A stretch of 5,293 nt of DNA from Chloroflexota bacterium (lineage in GTDB: Bacteria > Chloroflexota > Dehalococcoidia > SAR202 > UBA11138), in assembly GCA_022561955.1 (NCBI GenBank), contig JADFQF010000144.1:1-5293 (forward strand), written 5' to 3'. The position numbers and the translations under genes are program-made. The notes beneath the pieces were generated by a model, which did no database searches, was not told the DNA's origin, and saw nothing but the letters and a program-made list of their open reading frames with translations. This document shows, one piece after another, positions 1 through 5,293 of this stretch; position 1 is the first letter of the stretch; each line of letters begins with the position of its first letter.

Positions 1-1247
1 GTGGTCCTGGTCATGTTCAAAAACGCCGAGGCGATGCCGTACTTCTCCCTGCCGATCGAGCTCATGATCGCGCTGGTGTTGGGCGACGAGAATATGCCCA
101 TGCCCAGACCCTGCATTGCCATGCCTAGAACTACGTGCGACGCGGGCGAGCTTATCGTGAGGGTCGAGAAGAAGATCAGCGAGCCGCCGGATATGGCCAT
201 GCCCGCCACGGTCAACCACCTCGTGCCGAGCCTGTCCGACAGACGTCCGCTGAAAGGCCCCATGACGGCCATGGCGATGGCCCCCGGCACCATCAACAGT
301 CCGGCCCGGCTAGGCTCGTATCCCAGGCCCTGTACGAGGTAGAAGGGCATCAGAAAGAATACCGAAGAGCCGCCAAGAAAGGACAGGAACCTCGCCGAAA
401 CGCCCAGGGAGAATACTTTGGAGCGGAAGAAGTTGAGGTCCAGCATTGGGTCGGATACCCTGAGCTCCCACATGATAAACCCGGCGATTAACAGGGTGCC
501 GAGTGCCAGCCCGCCCGCCACCTCTATCGACCCGAATCCCGCCCTGTGTAGGCTGGTGACTCCGTAGAGGAGGCTGACCAACGCGGTGGAGGAAAGGGCC
601 GCTCCACCCCAGTCGAAGCGGATGGAGTCTGAGTGGGCTCCCCGCATGCGCGGGCCCCGCTGAAGCACCAGGAGGGCGGCGGCGAAGGCCAGGAGGCCGA
701 CCGGTATGCTGGCGAAAAAAACGGACCTCCATCCCAGGGAGCTGACGAGCACACCGCCGATGACGGGACCGCTGATGGCTCCCGTTCCGATGATGAGCAT
801 GTAGAGCCCCAGCGCCTTGCCGCGCTCTCTCTCGGGGAAGATGTCGGCGACCATGGCCATGCCGTTGGCCTGGATACCGGCCGAGCCGATGCCCTGGACT
901 ATCTTGGAGGCCACGACGACGTTCAGGGTTTCGGCCGACCCTCCCACGGCGGCGGCGGCCACGAACACGACGAACCCGCCCATGTACACGTACTTGCGCC
1001 CCACGATGTCCGATATGCGTCCCATGGGCATGAACAGCGCGCTGGTGGCCAGAATGTATCCCAGGGTGATCCACTGTACGGTTGGGATGTCCGCCGAGAA
1101 GTGCTCGGCAATGCGAGGCAGGGCGATGTTGACTCCCGTCTGGTCCATGACCGTCAGAAATAGCCCCACGGAGATGGCGGCGTACGCCCACCACTTGTAA
1201 TTGGGGCTCTCCAGGATGCGTTTGGAGGGTTCGAGTGTCAGAGCCAA
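1..1247 (-). CDS. MFS exporter, DHA2 (EmrB/QacA) type, C-terminus cut off by window edge
   Basis: Inner-membrane proton-coupled drug or metabolite exporter of the major facilitator superfamily. About 415 codons are visible and the frame is still open at base 1, so roughly 90 residues are missing compared with the 502-aa neighbour. Visible motifs, numbered from the TTG: the DHA2 signature MDQTGVNIALP (34-44), loop motif A GRISDIVGRK (76-85), motif B-like KIVQGIGSAG (115-124, with Lys where the family usually has Arg), and antiporter motif C GTGAISGPVIGG (154-165). Hydrophobic helices recur throughout, and a second-half MPMGR-like loop GPFSGRLSDRLG is present. The start is uncertain. An in-frame TAA lies at 1268-1266, and TTG at 1247 (weak GGAA SD, 5-nt spacing) is the first usual start before TM1. 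An ATG at 1261 with a better GAGG SD overlaps the upstream stop, but it is in another frame and stops after seven codons. Last visible gene of the minus-strand operon and a paralogue of the upstream gene. Family is secure; substrate unknown. Confidence 0.9.
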   Translation of the reverse strand, partial: MALTLEPSKRILESPNYKWWAYAAISVGLFLTVMDQTGVNIALPRIAEHFSADIPTVQWITLGYILATSALFMPMGRISDIVGRKYVYMGGFVVFVAAAAVGGSAETLNVVVASKIVQGIGSAGIQANGMAMVADIFPERERGKALGLYMLIIGTGAISGPVIGGVLVSSLGWRSVFFASIPVGLLAFAAALLVLQRGPRMRGAHSDSIRFDWGGAALSSTALVSLLYGVTSLHRAGFGSIEVAGGLALGTLLIAGFIMWELRVSDPMLDLNFFRSKVFSLGVSARFLSFLGGSSVFFLMPFYLVQGLGYEPSRAGLLMVPGAIAMAVMGPFSGRLSDRLGTRWLTVAGMAISGGSLIFFSTLTISSPASHVVLGMAMQGLGMGIFSSPNTSAIMSSIGREKYGIASAFLNMTRT

Positions 1248-1257
1248 GTCATTTCCG

Positions 1258-2766
1258 TCATGCTGTTAAGCCTCGGTGCGCATCGCGGGGCTGTGCGCCG
1301 CGGGCGGAATCGGGCGGCGAGGATTTCCCCACCACGGCGGCGAGTACGAGAGCCACCGCCAGGAAGCCTGTCATTAATCTATAGGACGTCTGTAGTCCCA
1401 GGGTGAAGGCCACCCGCACCTCGTTGCTGGCTGCGGAGGCGATCTCCTCAAGATTCGGCTCGAATCCCTGGGAAGCCATCACGGCTGTGACCACCGTCGT
1501 CGCCAGGGCCACACCGACGAGGTTTGAAGCGTTTCGGCTCATGTTCACGAAGGCGGTTGCGATTCCGAACCTCGCCGGCTCGACCGTGCTGAGGACGGAG
1601 CTGGCATTGGGAGAGAAGAAAATGCCCATGCCCAACCCCTGCAAGATGAGTGCGGTAATTACCAGCTCCAACGGTGAGTCTTCACTCAGAGTCGAAAGTA
1701 TGACCATCGACGCCAGAGATATGAGTACCCCCAAGACCGCGAATCGACGATACCCATACTTGTCCGAAAGCCGTCCTGATATGGGGCCGGCCAGCGCAAA
1801 GAACGCAGCCGTTGGCGCTATCATGAGTCCGGACTGTCCTGCCGTGTAGCCGAGCACGCCCTGAAGGTAGAAGGGCATCAGGAAGAAGACCGACATCCCC
1901 GCCAGAAGGCTCAGAAAGCTTGCGGCGCTTCCGAGAGCGAAGGACCTTCGGCGAAAGAGCTCCAACGCAAGCATGGGATGCGCCGTCCTTCTCTGCCACC
2001 AGACGAATCCAACAAAAAGCGCCACGACGGTAGCAAGTCCCAAAACGACCGGCGGCGACTTCCAGCCTATCCTGTGTCCGTTGGTGATAACGAGCAGGAA
2101 CAGGGCGAGGCCGCCGGATGACAGAGCCGCGCCTATCCAATCGAACCTGTCGGTGGTCCTCCTGCGCTCCTCAAGAAACTCGCCGTCGTCCTCCAGAAAT
2201 AGCAGGCCGGTGACGATGGACGCGATGCCGAAGGGCAGCCCGAGAAAGAAGATGTATCTCCAGCCGAATAGGTCCACGACCAGGCCGCCTACGATGGGCC
2301 CGATGATGGCGCCGATTCCCACGACGCTCAGGAACATGCCTATGACGCGCCCGCGCTCCTCCGATGGAAACGTGGCCGTCACGATTGCCATCCCCGTGGC
2401 CTGGACCATGGCCGCGCCAACGCCCTGCAATACCTTGAAGAAGATGACGCTTATAAGGACCGGGGAGGTCGCCGTCAGCGCCGCGCCCAGCGTGAATATC
2501 GTAAAGCCGAAGGTGTAGACTCTCTTTCGACCCACAAAATCGGACAGACGCCCCATGGGCATGAGCAGCGCGCCCGTGGTCAGCACGTAGCCGAGCGCGA
2601 TCCACTGTACGGCGGGAAGCGTGGACCCGAAATGGTTCGCTATGCTGGGCAGAGCGACGTTTACGCTCGTCTGGTCCAGGGCAGACACGAACGCACCTAT
2701 GGCCGCCGTTATGAAGACCAGCCACCTGTACTCGATGCGCTTCTTTATCGAGATCCGGAAAATCAA
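1258..2766 (-). CDS. MFS exporter, DHA2 (EmrB/QacA) type, 14 TM
   Basis: Complete 502-aa transporter, the normal size for 14-TM DHA2 drug:H+ antiporters. It is expected to export a hydrophobic or amphipathic compound across the inner membrane using the proton gradient. Motifs: LDQTSVNVALP (30-40, membrane-embedded Asp31), motif A GRLSDFVGRKR (72-82), motif B-like KVLQGVGAAM (111-120, Lys111 in place of the usual Arg), and motif C GIGAIIGPIVGG (150-161), which is typical of antiporters. A charged linker near 190-207 (EDDGEFLEERRR...) separates helices, and a second motif-A-like loop ISGRLSDKYGYRR follows in the C-terminal half. The tail after the last helix is short and polar. The start is TTG: an in-frame TAA sits five codons upstream and no ATG/GTG occurs before TM1. 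The SD AGAGG lies 4 nt upstream of the TTG, inside a hairpin arm. The gene follows the EthD-like gene by 41 bp and precedes its paralogue by about 10 bp, so it is probably in one operon. Substrate unknown. Confidence 0.95.
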   Translation of the reverse strand: MIFRISIKKRIEYRWLVFITAAIGAFVSALDQTSVNVALPSIANHFGSTLPAVQWIALGYVLTTGALLMPMGRLSDFVGRKRVYTFGFTIFTLGAALTATSPVLISVIFFKVLQGVGAAMVQATGMAIVTATFPSEERGRVIGMFLSVVGIGAIIGPIVGGLVVDLFGWRYIFFLGLPFGIASIVTGLLFLEDDGEFLEERRRTTDRFDWIGAALSSGGLALFLLVITNGHRIGWKSPPVVLGLATVVALFVGFVWWQRRTAHPMLALELFRRRSFALGSAASFLSLLAGMSVFFLMPFYLQGVLGYTAGQSGLMIAPTAAFFALAGPISGRLSDKYGYRRFAVLGVLISLASMVILSTLSEDSPLELVITALILQGLGMGIFFSPNASSVLSTVEPARFGIATAFVNMSRNASNLVGVALATTVVTAVMASQGFEPNLEEIASAASNEVRVAFTLGLQTSYRLMTGFLAVALVLAAVVGKSSPPDSARGAQPRDAHRGLTA

Positions 2767-2785
2767 ATCCCCTCTATCTTAGAGG
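2764..2785 (-). promoter_or_regulatory. SD-containing hairpin at the TTG start of the MFS gene
   Basis: On the minus-strand transcript, CCTCT (2785-2781), a 5-nt loop AAGAT, and AGAGG (2775-2771) form a perfect 5-bp stem. The 3' arm is the only good SD for the exporter, followed by 4 nt and then the TTG start (2766-2764). Folding would hide the ribosome site. It is not a terminator: no T-run follows the stem on either strand. A 5-bp stem is weak alone, so a regulatory role is an inference. Confidence 0.4.
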
Positions 2786-2807
2786 CAGTGATGTCCGAGT
2801 TCCAGGA

Positions 2808-3164
2808 CTATGGCCCAACCAGCTCGGACAAAACATGGCGCCGGTTGCTGGTGAATGGCCGCACATCGCCGGGCCAACGGCCGGCGTCAACGGAGTTGGC
2901 CCAGCCCTCGCTGACCAGAACGTCGGCGCTCTCCAGCTCGTAGAGCGCGGTGTACTTTGGCTGGTCCTCCATCACGATCGTTCTTCGCTCGCCGCCCATT
3001 ATCATGGTGAGCTCTACTGTCTTGAAGCGGGCCACGGACAGCACGCCGGGGACCTTCAAGAGCATCGGCACATGCTCCTGTTCGTACACCTCGTTGAAAA
3101 CGTCTTCTTTATCCGGAGCAACATCCATGCTCGCGCTGAACAGGTATCGGCCTTGAAAAGGCAT
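2808..3164 (-). CDS. EthD/DUF4286-like dimeric alpha/beta-barrel protein
   Basis: Small soluble cytoplasmic protein of 118 aa. It fits the ferredoxin-like dimeric alpha/beta-barrel superfamily (EthD, DUF4286, antibiotic-biosynthesis monooxygenase-like). Visible: a first beta strand RYLFSASMDV (6-15), a helix ending in the family-like VYEQEHVPMLLKVPGV (26-41, with the EHVP and PGV turns), a strand ARFKTVEL (45-52), then PKYTALYELES (69-79), and a helix containing DVLVSEGWANS (81-91). This beta-alpha-beta-beta-alpha-beta order is what the fold requires. Members act in small-molecule oxidation or degradation, or only bind ligands; no catalytic residue can be named here. The ATG start is well supported by a strong SD, GGAGGAG at 3175-3169. 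The gene heads the minus-strand operon with the two exporters and diverges from the flavin monooxygenase. It could instead be a small-molecule-binding accessory protein. Fold is likely; function is unknown. Confidence 0.8.
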   Translation of the reverse strand: MPFQGRYLFSASMDVAPDKEDVFNEVYEQEHVPMLLKVPGVLSVARFKTVELTMIMGGERRTIVMEDQPKYTALYELESADVLVSEGWANSVDAGRWPGDVRPFTSNRRHVLSELVGP

Positions 3165-3222
3165 GACTCTCCTCCGTGGTATTTATAGCGCCGTTGCGCT
3201 GCGAATTCCTTGCGCGAGGCAG

Positions 3223-3250
3223 TTTATATCAAAGCCGTCTATGCTAACAA
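3223..3250 (-). promoter_or_regulatory. Candidate sigma70 promoter of the EthD-like/MFS operon
   Basis: Read on the minus strand, the -35 is TTGTTA (3250-3245, 4/6 to consensus) and the -10 is TATAAA (3228-3223, 5/6), separated by 16 bp. Transcription would start near 3216, leaving a leader of about 50 nt before the ATG at 3164. A second TATAAA-like box (3188-3183) has no matching -35 and is less likely. Confidence 0.5.
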
Positions 3251-3274
3251 CGCATCGTGACGTTGGATGCAACG
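3248..3274. promoter_or_regulatory. Candidate operator between divergent promoters
   Basis: The segment contains CAACG (3248-3252), CGTTG (3261-3265) and CAACG (3270-3274), giving two interleaved inverted repeats with 8-nt and 4-nt spacers. An overlapping GCATC (3252-3256) / GATGC (3266-3270) pair is also present. It fills the 25 bp between the two back-to-back -35 boxes, where a regulator could control both operons. Two more CGTTG copies lie at 3192-3196 and 3309-3313. No regulator gene is visible, so the binding protein is unknown. Confidence 0.4.
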
Positions 3275-3275
3275 C

Positions 3276-3303
3276 TTGACAGCCATCCACGCTCAACTAC
3301 AAT
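3276..3303 (+). promoter_or_regulatory. Sigma70-like promoter of the monooxygenase operon
   Basis: The -35 is a perfect TTGACA (3276-3281) and the -10 is TACAAT (3298-3303, 5/6), with a 16-bp spacer. Transcription would start near 3310, giving a leader of about 38 nt that ends in the SD GGAG (3338-3341) six bases before the ATG. This is the best promoter match in the window. Confidence 0.65.
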
Positions 3304-3347
3304 TGTGTCGTTGCAGAGATGTGATTCTTTAGTGATCGGAGTGAGAC

Positions 3348-4538
3348 ATGCTTACCAGGTTCGGCACGCTCTTCGCAGGCCACGTGGATTTTGAGGATAT
3401 CGGCTTCGACGCGACGCCCGTAAACGACAGGTGGCTGTCCGACGAGAAGCTGGCCACGGTCTTCGAAAAATCGGAGGCCATCGCCAAGCTCATGGACCGA
3501 ACTGGCTACGATACCTTCTGGATGGCCGAACACCACTTTCAGAGGGAGGGCTATGAGTGCATACCCAACCTCATCCTCCTGGGAGTGCATCTGGCCCACC
3601 TGACCAAGAACATCAAGATTGGCTGCGGGTTTAACGTCGGCCCCATGTGGCACCCACTGAGGCTCGCGGAAGACTTCGCGACCGCGGACATCTTGACCGA
3701 CGGTCGACTGGTATTCGGACTCGGTAGGGGCTACCACACCCGAGAGGTCGAGGCCTTCGGCGCCCCCATGTTGGACGGCGACGCCAACCGCGAGCTCTTC
3801 GAGGAGCAGACCGAGATCATGTTCAAGGCCTTCAACCAGAAGTCCTTCTCGCATCGGGGAAAGCACTACACCATCCCGCCGGAGGTCCCATATAGAGGCT
3901 ATGACCTCAAGGAGATTACGCTGGTTCCCAGGCCGAAGTATCTGCCCGTGGAGACCTGGCAGCCCATCGTCAGCGCAAGCCCGCGGGGGTTGAATTTCAT
4001 GGCCAAGTACGGAATCAAGGGCGTCATAGGCGGCGGCGCGGCGCCGGGGGGAGCCCAGGACAAGGTCGTCATGGCGTATCGGCAGGCCCTGGCAGATCAT
4101 GGGAAGGAGACGGAGCCTGGCGAAGATCTGTGCTTTGGCTTCTCCTTCCACATCGCCGAGACGGAGAAGCAGGCGATCGACGAGGCCAGGGGCTACTTCG
4201 AGGAGAACATGAAGATGTTTGGCCCGTTGGGATTCGTCCGCGGCCTCACGGACGACCAGATATCCGCGCTGGGCGATCCCAGTCGAATAAGGTCGGCCGG
4301 TCTGCCCACGCTGGAGGAGGCCGTTGAGGCGGGCTCGTGGCTCTGCGGTCCGGCGGACCTCATTATCGAAAAGCTGATGACGGCCCAGGAAGACTATCCA
4401 GGGCTGCAACAAGTCAACGTGGGCAGCGTTGTCGGGACGCCCCAGAGCGTAATATTGGAGCAGCTACAGCAGTTCTCGGAGGAGGTCATGCCCGCGTTCA
4501 CCAGCCAGGTTAGCGAGCCGGCATTGGCCAACGATTAA
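3348..4538 (+). CDS. Luciferase-like flavin-dependent monooxygenase (LLM class)
   Basis: Cytoplasmic TIM-barrel enzyme of 396 aa, within the usual range for the bacterial luciferase-like family. These enzymes use reduced FMN or F420 and O2 (or act as F420-dependent oxidoreductases) on varied organic substrates; here cofactor and substrate cannot be decided. Visible: N-terminal strand FGTLFAGHVDF (5-15), a helix then TGYDTFWMAEHHF (52-64) carrying the characteristic AEHHF motif, strand IKIGCGFNVGPMWHPLRLAE (89-108), and the family core TDGRLVFGLGRGY (117-129). A later strand and turn, QPIVSASPRGLNFMAKYG (205-222), lies in the phosphate-binding region. The C-terminal part has a GPADLIIEKL segment typical of the family, followed by a helix and a short tail. 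The ATG is preceded by GGAG at 6-nt spacing and a near-consensus promoter. It ends 23 bp before the PIG-L ORF, so the two are probably co-transcribed. No frameshift or missing core motif is seen. Confidence 0.95.
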   Translation: MLTRFGTLFAGHVDFEDIGFDATPVNDRWLSDEKLATVFEKSEAIAKLMDRTGYDTFWMAEHHFQREGYECIPNLILLGVHLAHLTKNIKIGCGFNVGPMWHPLRLAEDFATADILTDGRLVFGLGRGYHTREVEAFGAPMLDGDANRELFEEQTEIMFKAFNQKSFSHRGKHYTIPPEVPYRGYDLKEITLVPRPKYLPVETWQPIVSASPRGLNFMAKYGIKGVIGGGAAPGGAQDKVVMAYRQALADHGKETEPGEDLCFGFSFHIAETEKQAIDEARGYFEENMKMFGPLGFVRGLTDDQISALGDPSRIRSAGLPTLEEAVEAGSWLCGPADLIIEKLMTAQEDYPGLQQVNVGSVVGTPQSVILEQLQQFSEEVMPAFTSQVSEPALAND

Positions 4539-4561
4539 AACAAGGAGTCGAGAAGGGATAC

Positions 4562-5293
4562 ATGGAGGAAGTAAACACGATACTGGTGGTGACCCCTCAC
4601 CCTGATGACGCGGAGTCCGGTGCGGGGGCCTCGATAGCGAGATGGACTCAGGAGGGAAAGAAGGTAGTGCTGGTGGTCTGTACGGACGGCAGAAACGGCA
4701 CCAGCGATAGGAACGTAAAGCCGGAAGATCTGGCCGCTACCCGTGAAAAAGAGCAGCGAGAGGCGGCGGAGGTCCTTGGCATTTCGGAGGTAGTGTTCTT
4801 ACGCTTCCCCGATCAGACGCTTGACGACACGTCCGACTTCAGGGAGAAGCTGGTCCAAGTGCTTGAAGCAGATAAAAGCAATAATACAATCTGTATCGTT
4901 GTCGATAACATAGACCGTCTGGATTCGAGTGAAGCACTTGCAATACTTCGCACCGTAAAGACATTTATAGTGGAAGAGCCTGAAGAATTCGAGCGCATCG
5001 TTTTTATCGTTCCATGTGATCCAGAGCAGATCGTAGATGAAGCTAGAACTTATAGTTTGCTGCACAACAGGCCTAACGAAGTATTAAGGAAGTATTTTAA
5101 TGTTTTTGTTCACATACCTCATCCAATGTGGCCTGACCTACACAACTATCTGAGCGAACTACTAGCTGACTCCGATATAAGCTTGGTAGAGGAGGACGTA
5201 GCAGAAATAGCATCTGCTTTAAACTACGTCTATGGAGATAATCCACGACAGGCAAAACAATTTACTAATAACCTAATCGCGCAGCATAAACTT
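4562..5293 (+). CDS. PIG-L/LmbE deacetylase N-terminus joined in frame to KAP-like NTPase C-terminus (partial, suspect chimera)
   Basis: Open frame of 244 codons running off the right edge. Residues 1 to about 101 match the start of a PIG-L/LmbE zinc N-deacetylase: strand TILVVTPHPDDAESG (6-20, with zinc and catalytic residues His13, Asp15, Asp16), RWTQEGKKVVLVVCTDG (27-43), NGTSD, a TREKEQREAAEVLGI helix (60-74) and VVFLRFPDQTLDD (77-89). The family should then give an RPDVV strand and a later His-containing zinc motif; neither appears. From about residue 105 the protein reads as a KAP-type P-loop NTPase (see the next entry). Neither domain is complete: the third deacetylase zinc ligand and the NTPase Walker A are both missing, so as written it should have neither activity. 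The start is ATG with AAGG five bases upstream, 23 bp after the monooxygenase. The native gene was probably an ordinary 230-270-aa deacetylase in this operon. Confidence 0.75.
   Translation, partial: MEEVNTILVVTPHPDDAESGAGASIARWTQEGKKVVLVVCTDGRNGTSDRNVKPEDLAATREKEQREAAEVLGISEVVFLRFPDQTLDDTSDFREKLVQVLEADKSNNTICIVVDNIDRLDSSEALAILRTVKTFIVEEPEEFERIVFIVPCDPEQIVDEARTYSLLHNRPNEVLRKYFNVFVHIPHPMWPDLHNYLSELLADSDISLVEEDVAEIASALNYVYGDNPRQAKQFTNNLIAQHKL
4865..5293 (+). other. AT-rich segment encoding the C-terminal part of a KAP-like P-loop NTPase
   Basis: GC drops to about 40% (49/120 bases in 4861-4980, 47/120 in 5041-5160) from 69/120 in 4741-4860. Codons shift to A/T endings (aat, aca, ata, tta, gat). 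The encoded protein, numbered in the fused frame, shows a Walker B-like ICIVVDNIDRLDSSEA (110-125), a following helix, a sensor-like strand RIVFIVPCDPEQI (145-157), the RKYFNVFVHIP region (176-186), and GDNPRQAKQFTNNL (225-238), which matches the C-terminal lid of KAP/STAND-like NTPases. Full members carry a Walker A GxxxxGK[ST] about 100 or more residues earlier; here that place is taken by deacetylase sequence. Members often act in membrane-linked or phage-defence systems, but nothing here tests that. No stop codon appears before the edge. Confidence 0.7.

Noticed and set aside
310..1194. 294-codon minus-strand open frame across the first exporter
   Set aside because: It is a shifted frame of the exporter gene: Arg/Gly/His-rich, low-complexity, with no domain. 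The true frame gives clear MFS motifs over the same bases.
1403..2518. Plus-strand open frames (1403-1849, 1973-2518) opposite the second exporter
   Set aside because: Composition follows the exporter codons read backwards (Met/Pro/Thr-rich). No SD or recognisable fold.
2771..2785. Hairpin considered as a rho-independent terminator after the EthD-like gene
   Set aside because: The stem is only 5 bp and is not followed by a T-run on either strand; it overlaps the exporter SD instead.
2835..3188. Plus-strand open frame opposite the EthD-like gene
   Set aside because: The minus-strand gene has a strong SD, a coherent fold and an operon position. The plus frame runs into the divergent promoter gap and has no domain.
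3297..4412. 371-codon minus-strand open frame opposite the monooxygenase
   Set aside because: Antisense shadow of a GC-rich gene. The plus-strand product has full LLM motifs, a promoter and an SD; the antisense product has none.
4856..4940. Perfect 9-bp inverted repeat CAAGTGCTT (4856-4864) / AAGCACTTG (4932-4940), with one arm at the GC junction
   Set aside because: Striking in position, and short inverted repeats can seed amplification chimeras. One 9-bp pair is still weak evidence and is not a mobile-element end; noted only for junction inspection.
4799..5065. 88-codon minus-strand open frame across the GC break
   Set aside because: Antisense of the Walker B region of the KAP-like segment. 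It spans the suspect junction and has no domain of its own.

Overview
The first ~4.86 kb is uniformly GC-rich (about 58-60% in the stretches I counted) and looks like an ordinary bacterial chromosome. Genes are tightly packed, Shine-Dalgarno (SD) sites are visible, and two operons diverge from one regulatory gap. A luciferase-like flavin monooxygenase beside MFS exporters, an EthD-like small protein and a PIG-L/LmbE deacetylase would fit a Chloroflexota (Dehalococcoidia/SAR202-like) genome. That placement is a low-certainty inference from gene content; no marker gene is present.

Minus strand, in transcription order: an EthD/DUF4286-like dimeric alpha/beta-barrel protein (3164-2808), then two consecutive, clearly paralogous 14-TM DHA2-type MFS exporters (2766-1258, and 1247 running off the left edge). 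Both exporters appear to start at TTG, and both have an in-frame TAA a few codons upstream. The SD of the first exporter lies in one arm of a small hairpin.

The gap 3165-3347 holds back-to-back sigma70-like promoters, one for each operon. A palindrome-like cluster of CAACG/CGTTG elements fills the 25 bp between the two -35 boxes and is a good operator candidate. No regulator gene lies in the window.

Plus strand: a complete luciferase-like monooxygenase (3348-4538), then 23 bp later an ORF that starts as a PIG-L/LmbE deacetylase (4562). Near 4860-4875 this ORF changes, in frame, into the C-terminal half of a KAP-like P-loop NTPase, and GC falls from about 58% to about 40%. It has lost the third zinc ligand expected of the deacetylase and has no Walker A for the NTPase. 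This is either an assembly or amplification chimera close to a contig end, or a real recombination or insertion junction. It is the main item to check.

A plausible reading of the native locus is a small metabolic or detoxification cluster. A flavin oxygenase and a hydrolase would be divergently co-regulated with a small barrel protein and two drug/metabolite exporters. No substrate can be named from sequence.
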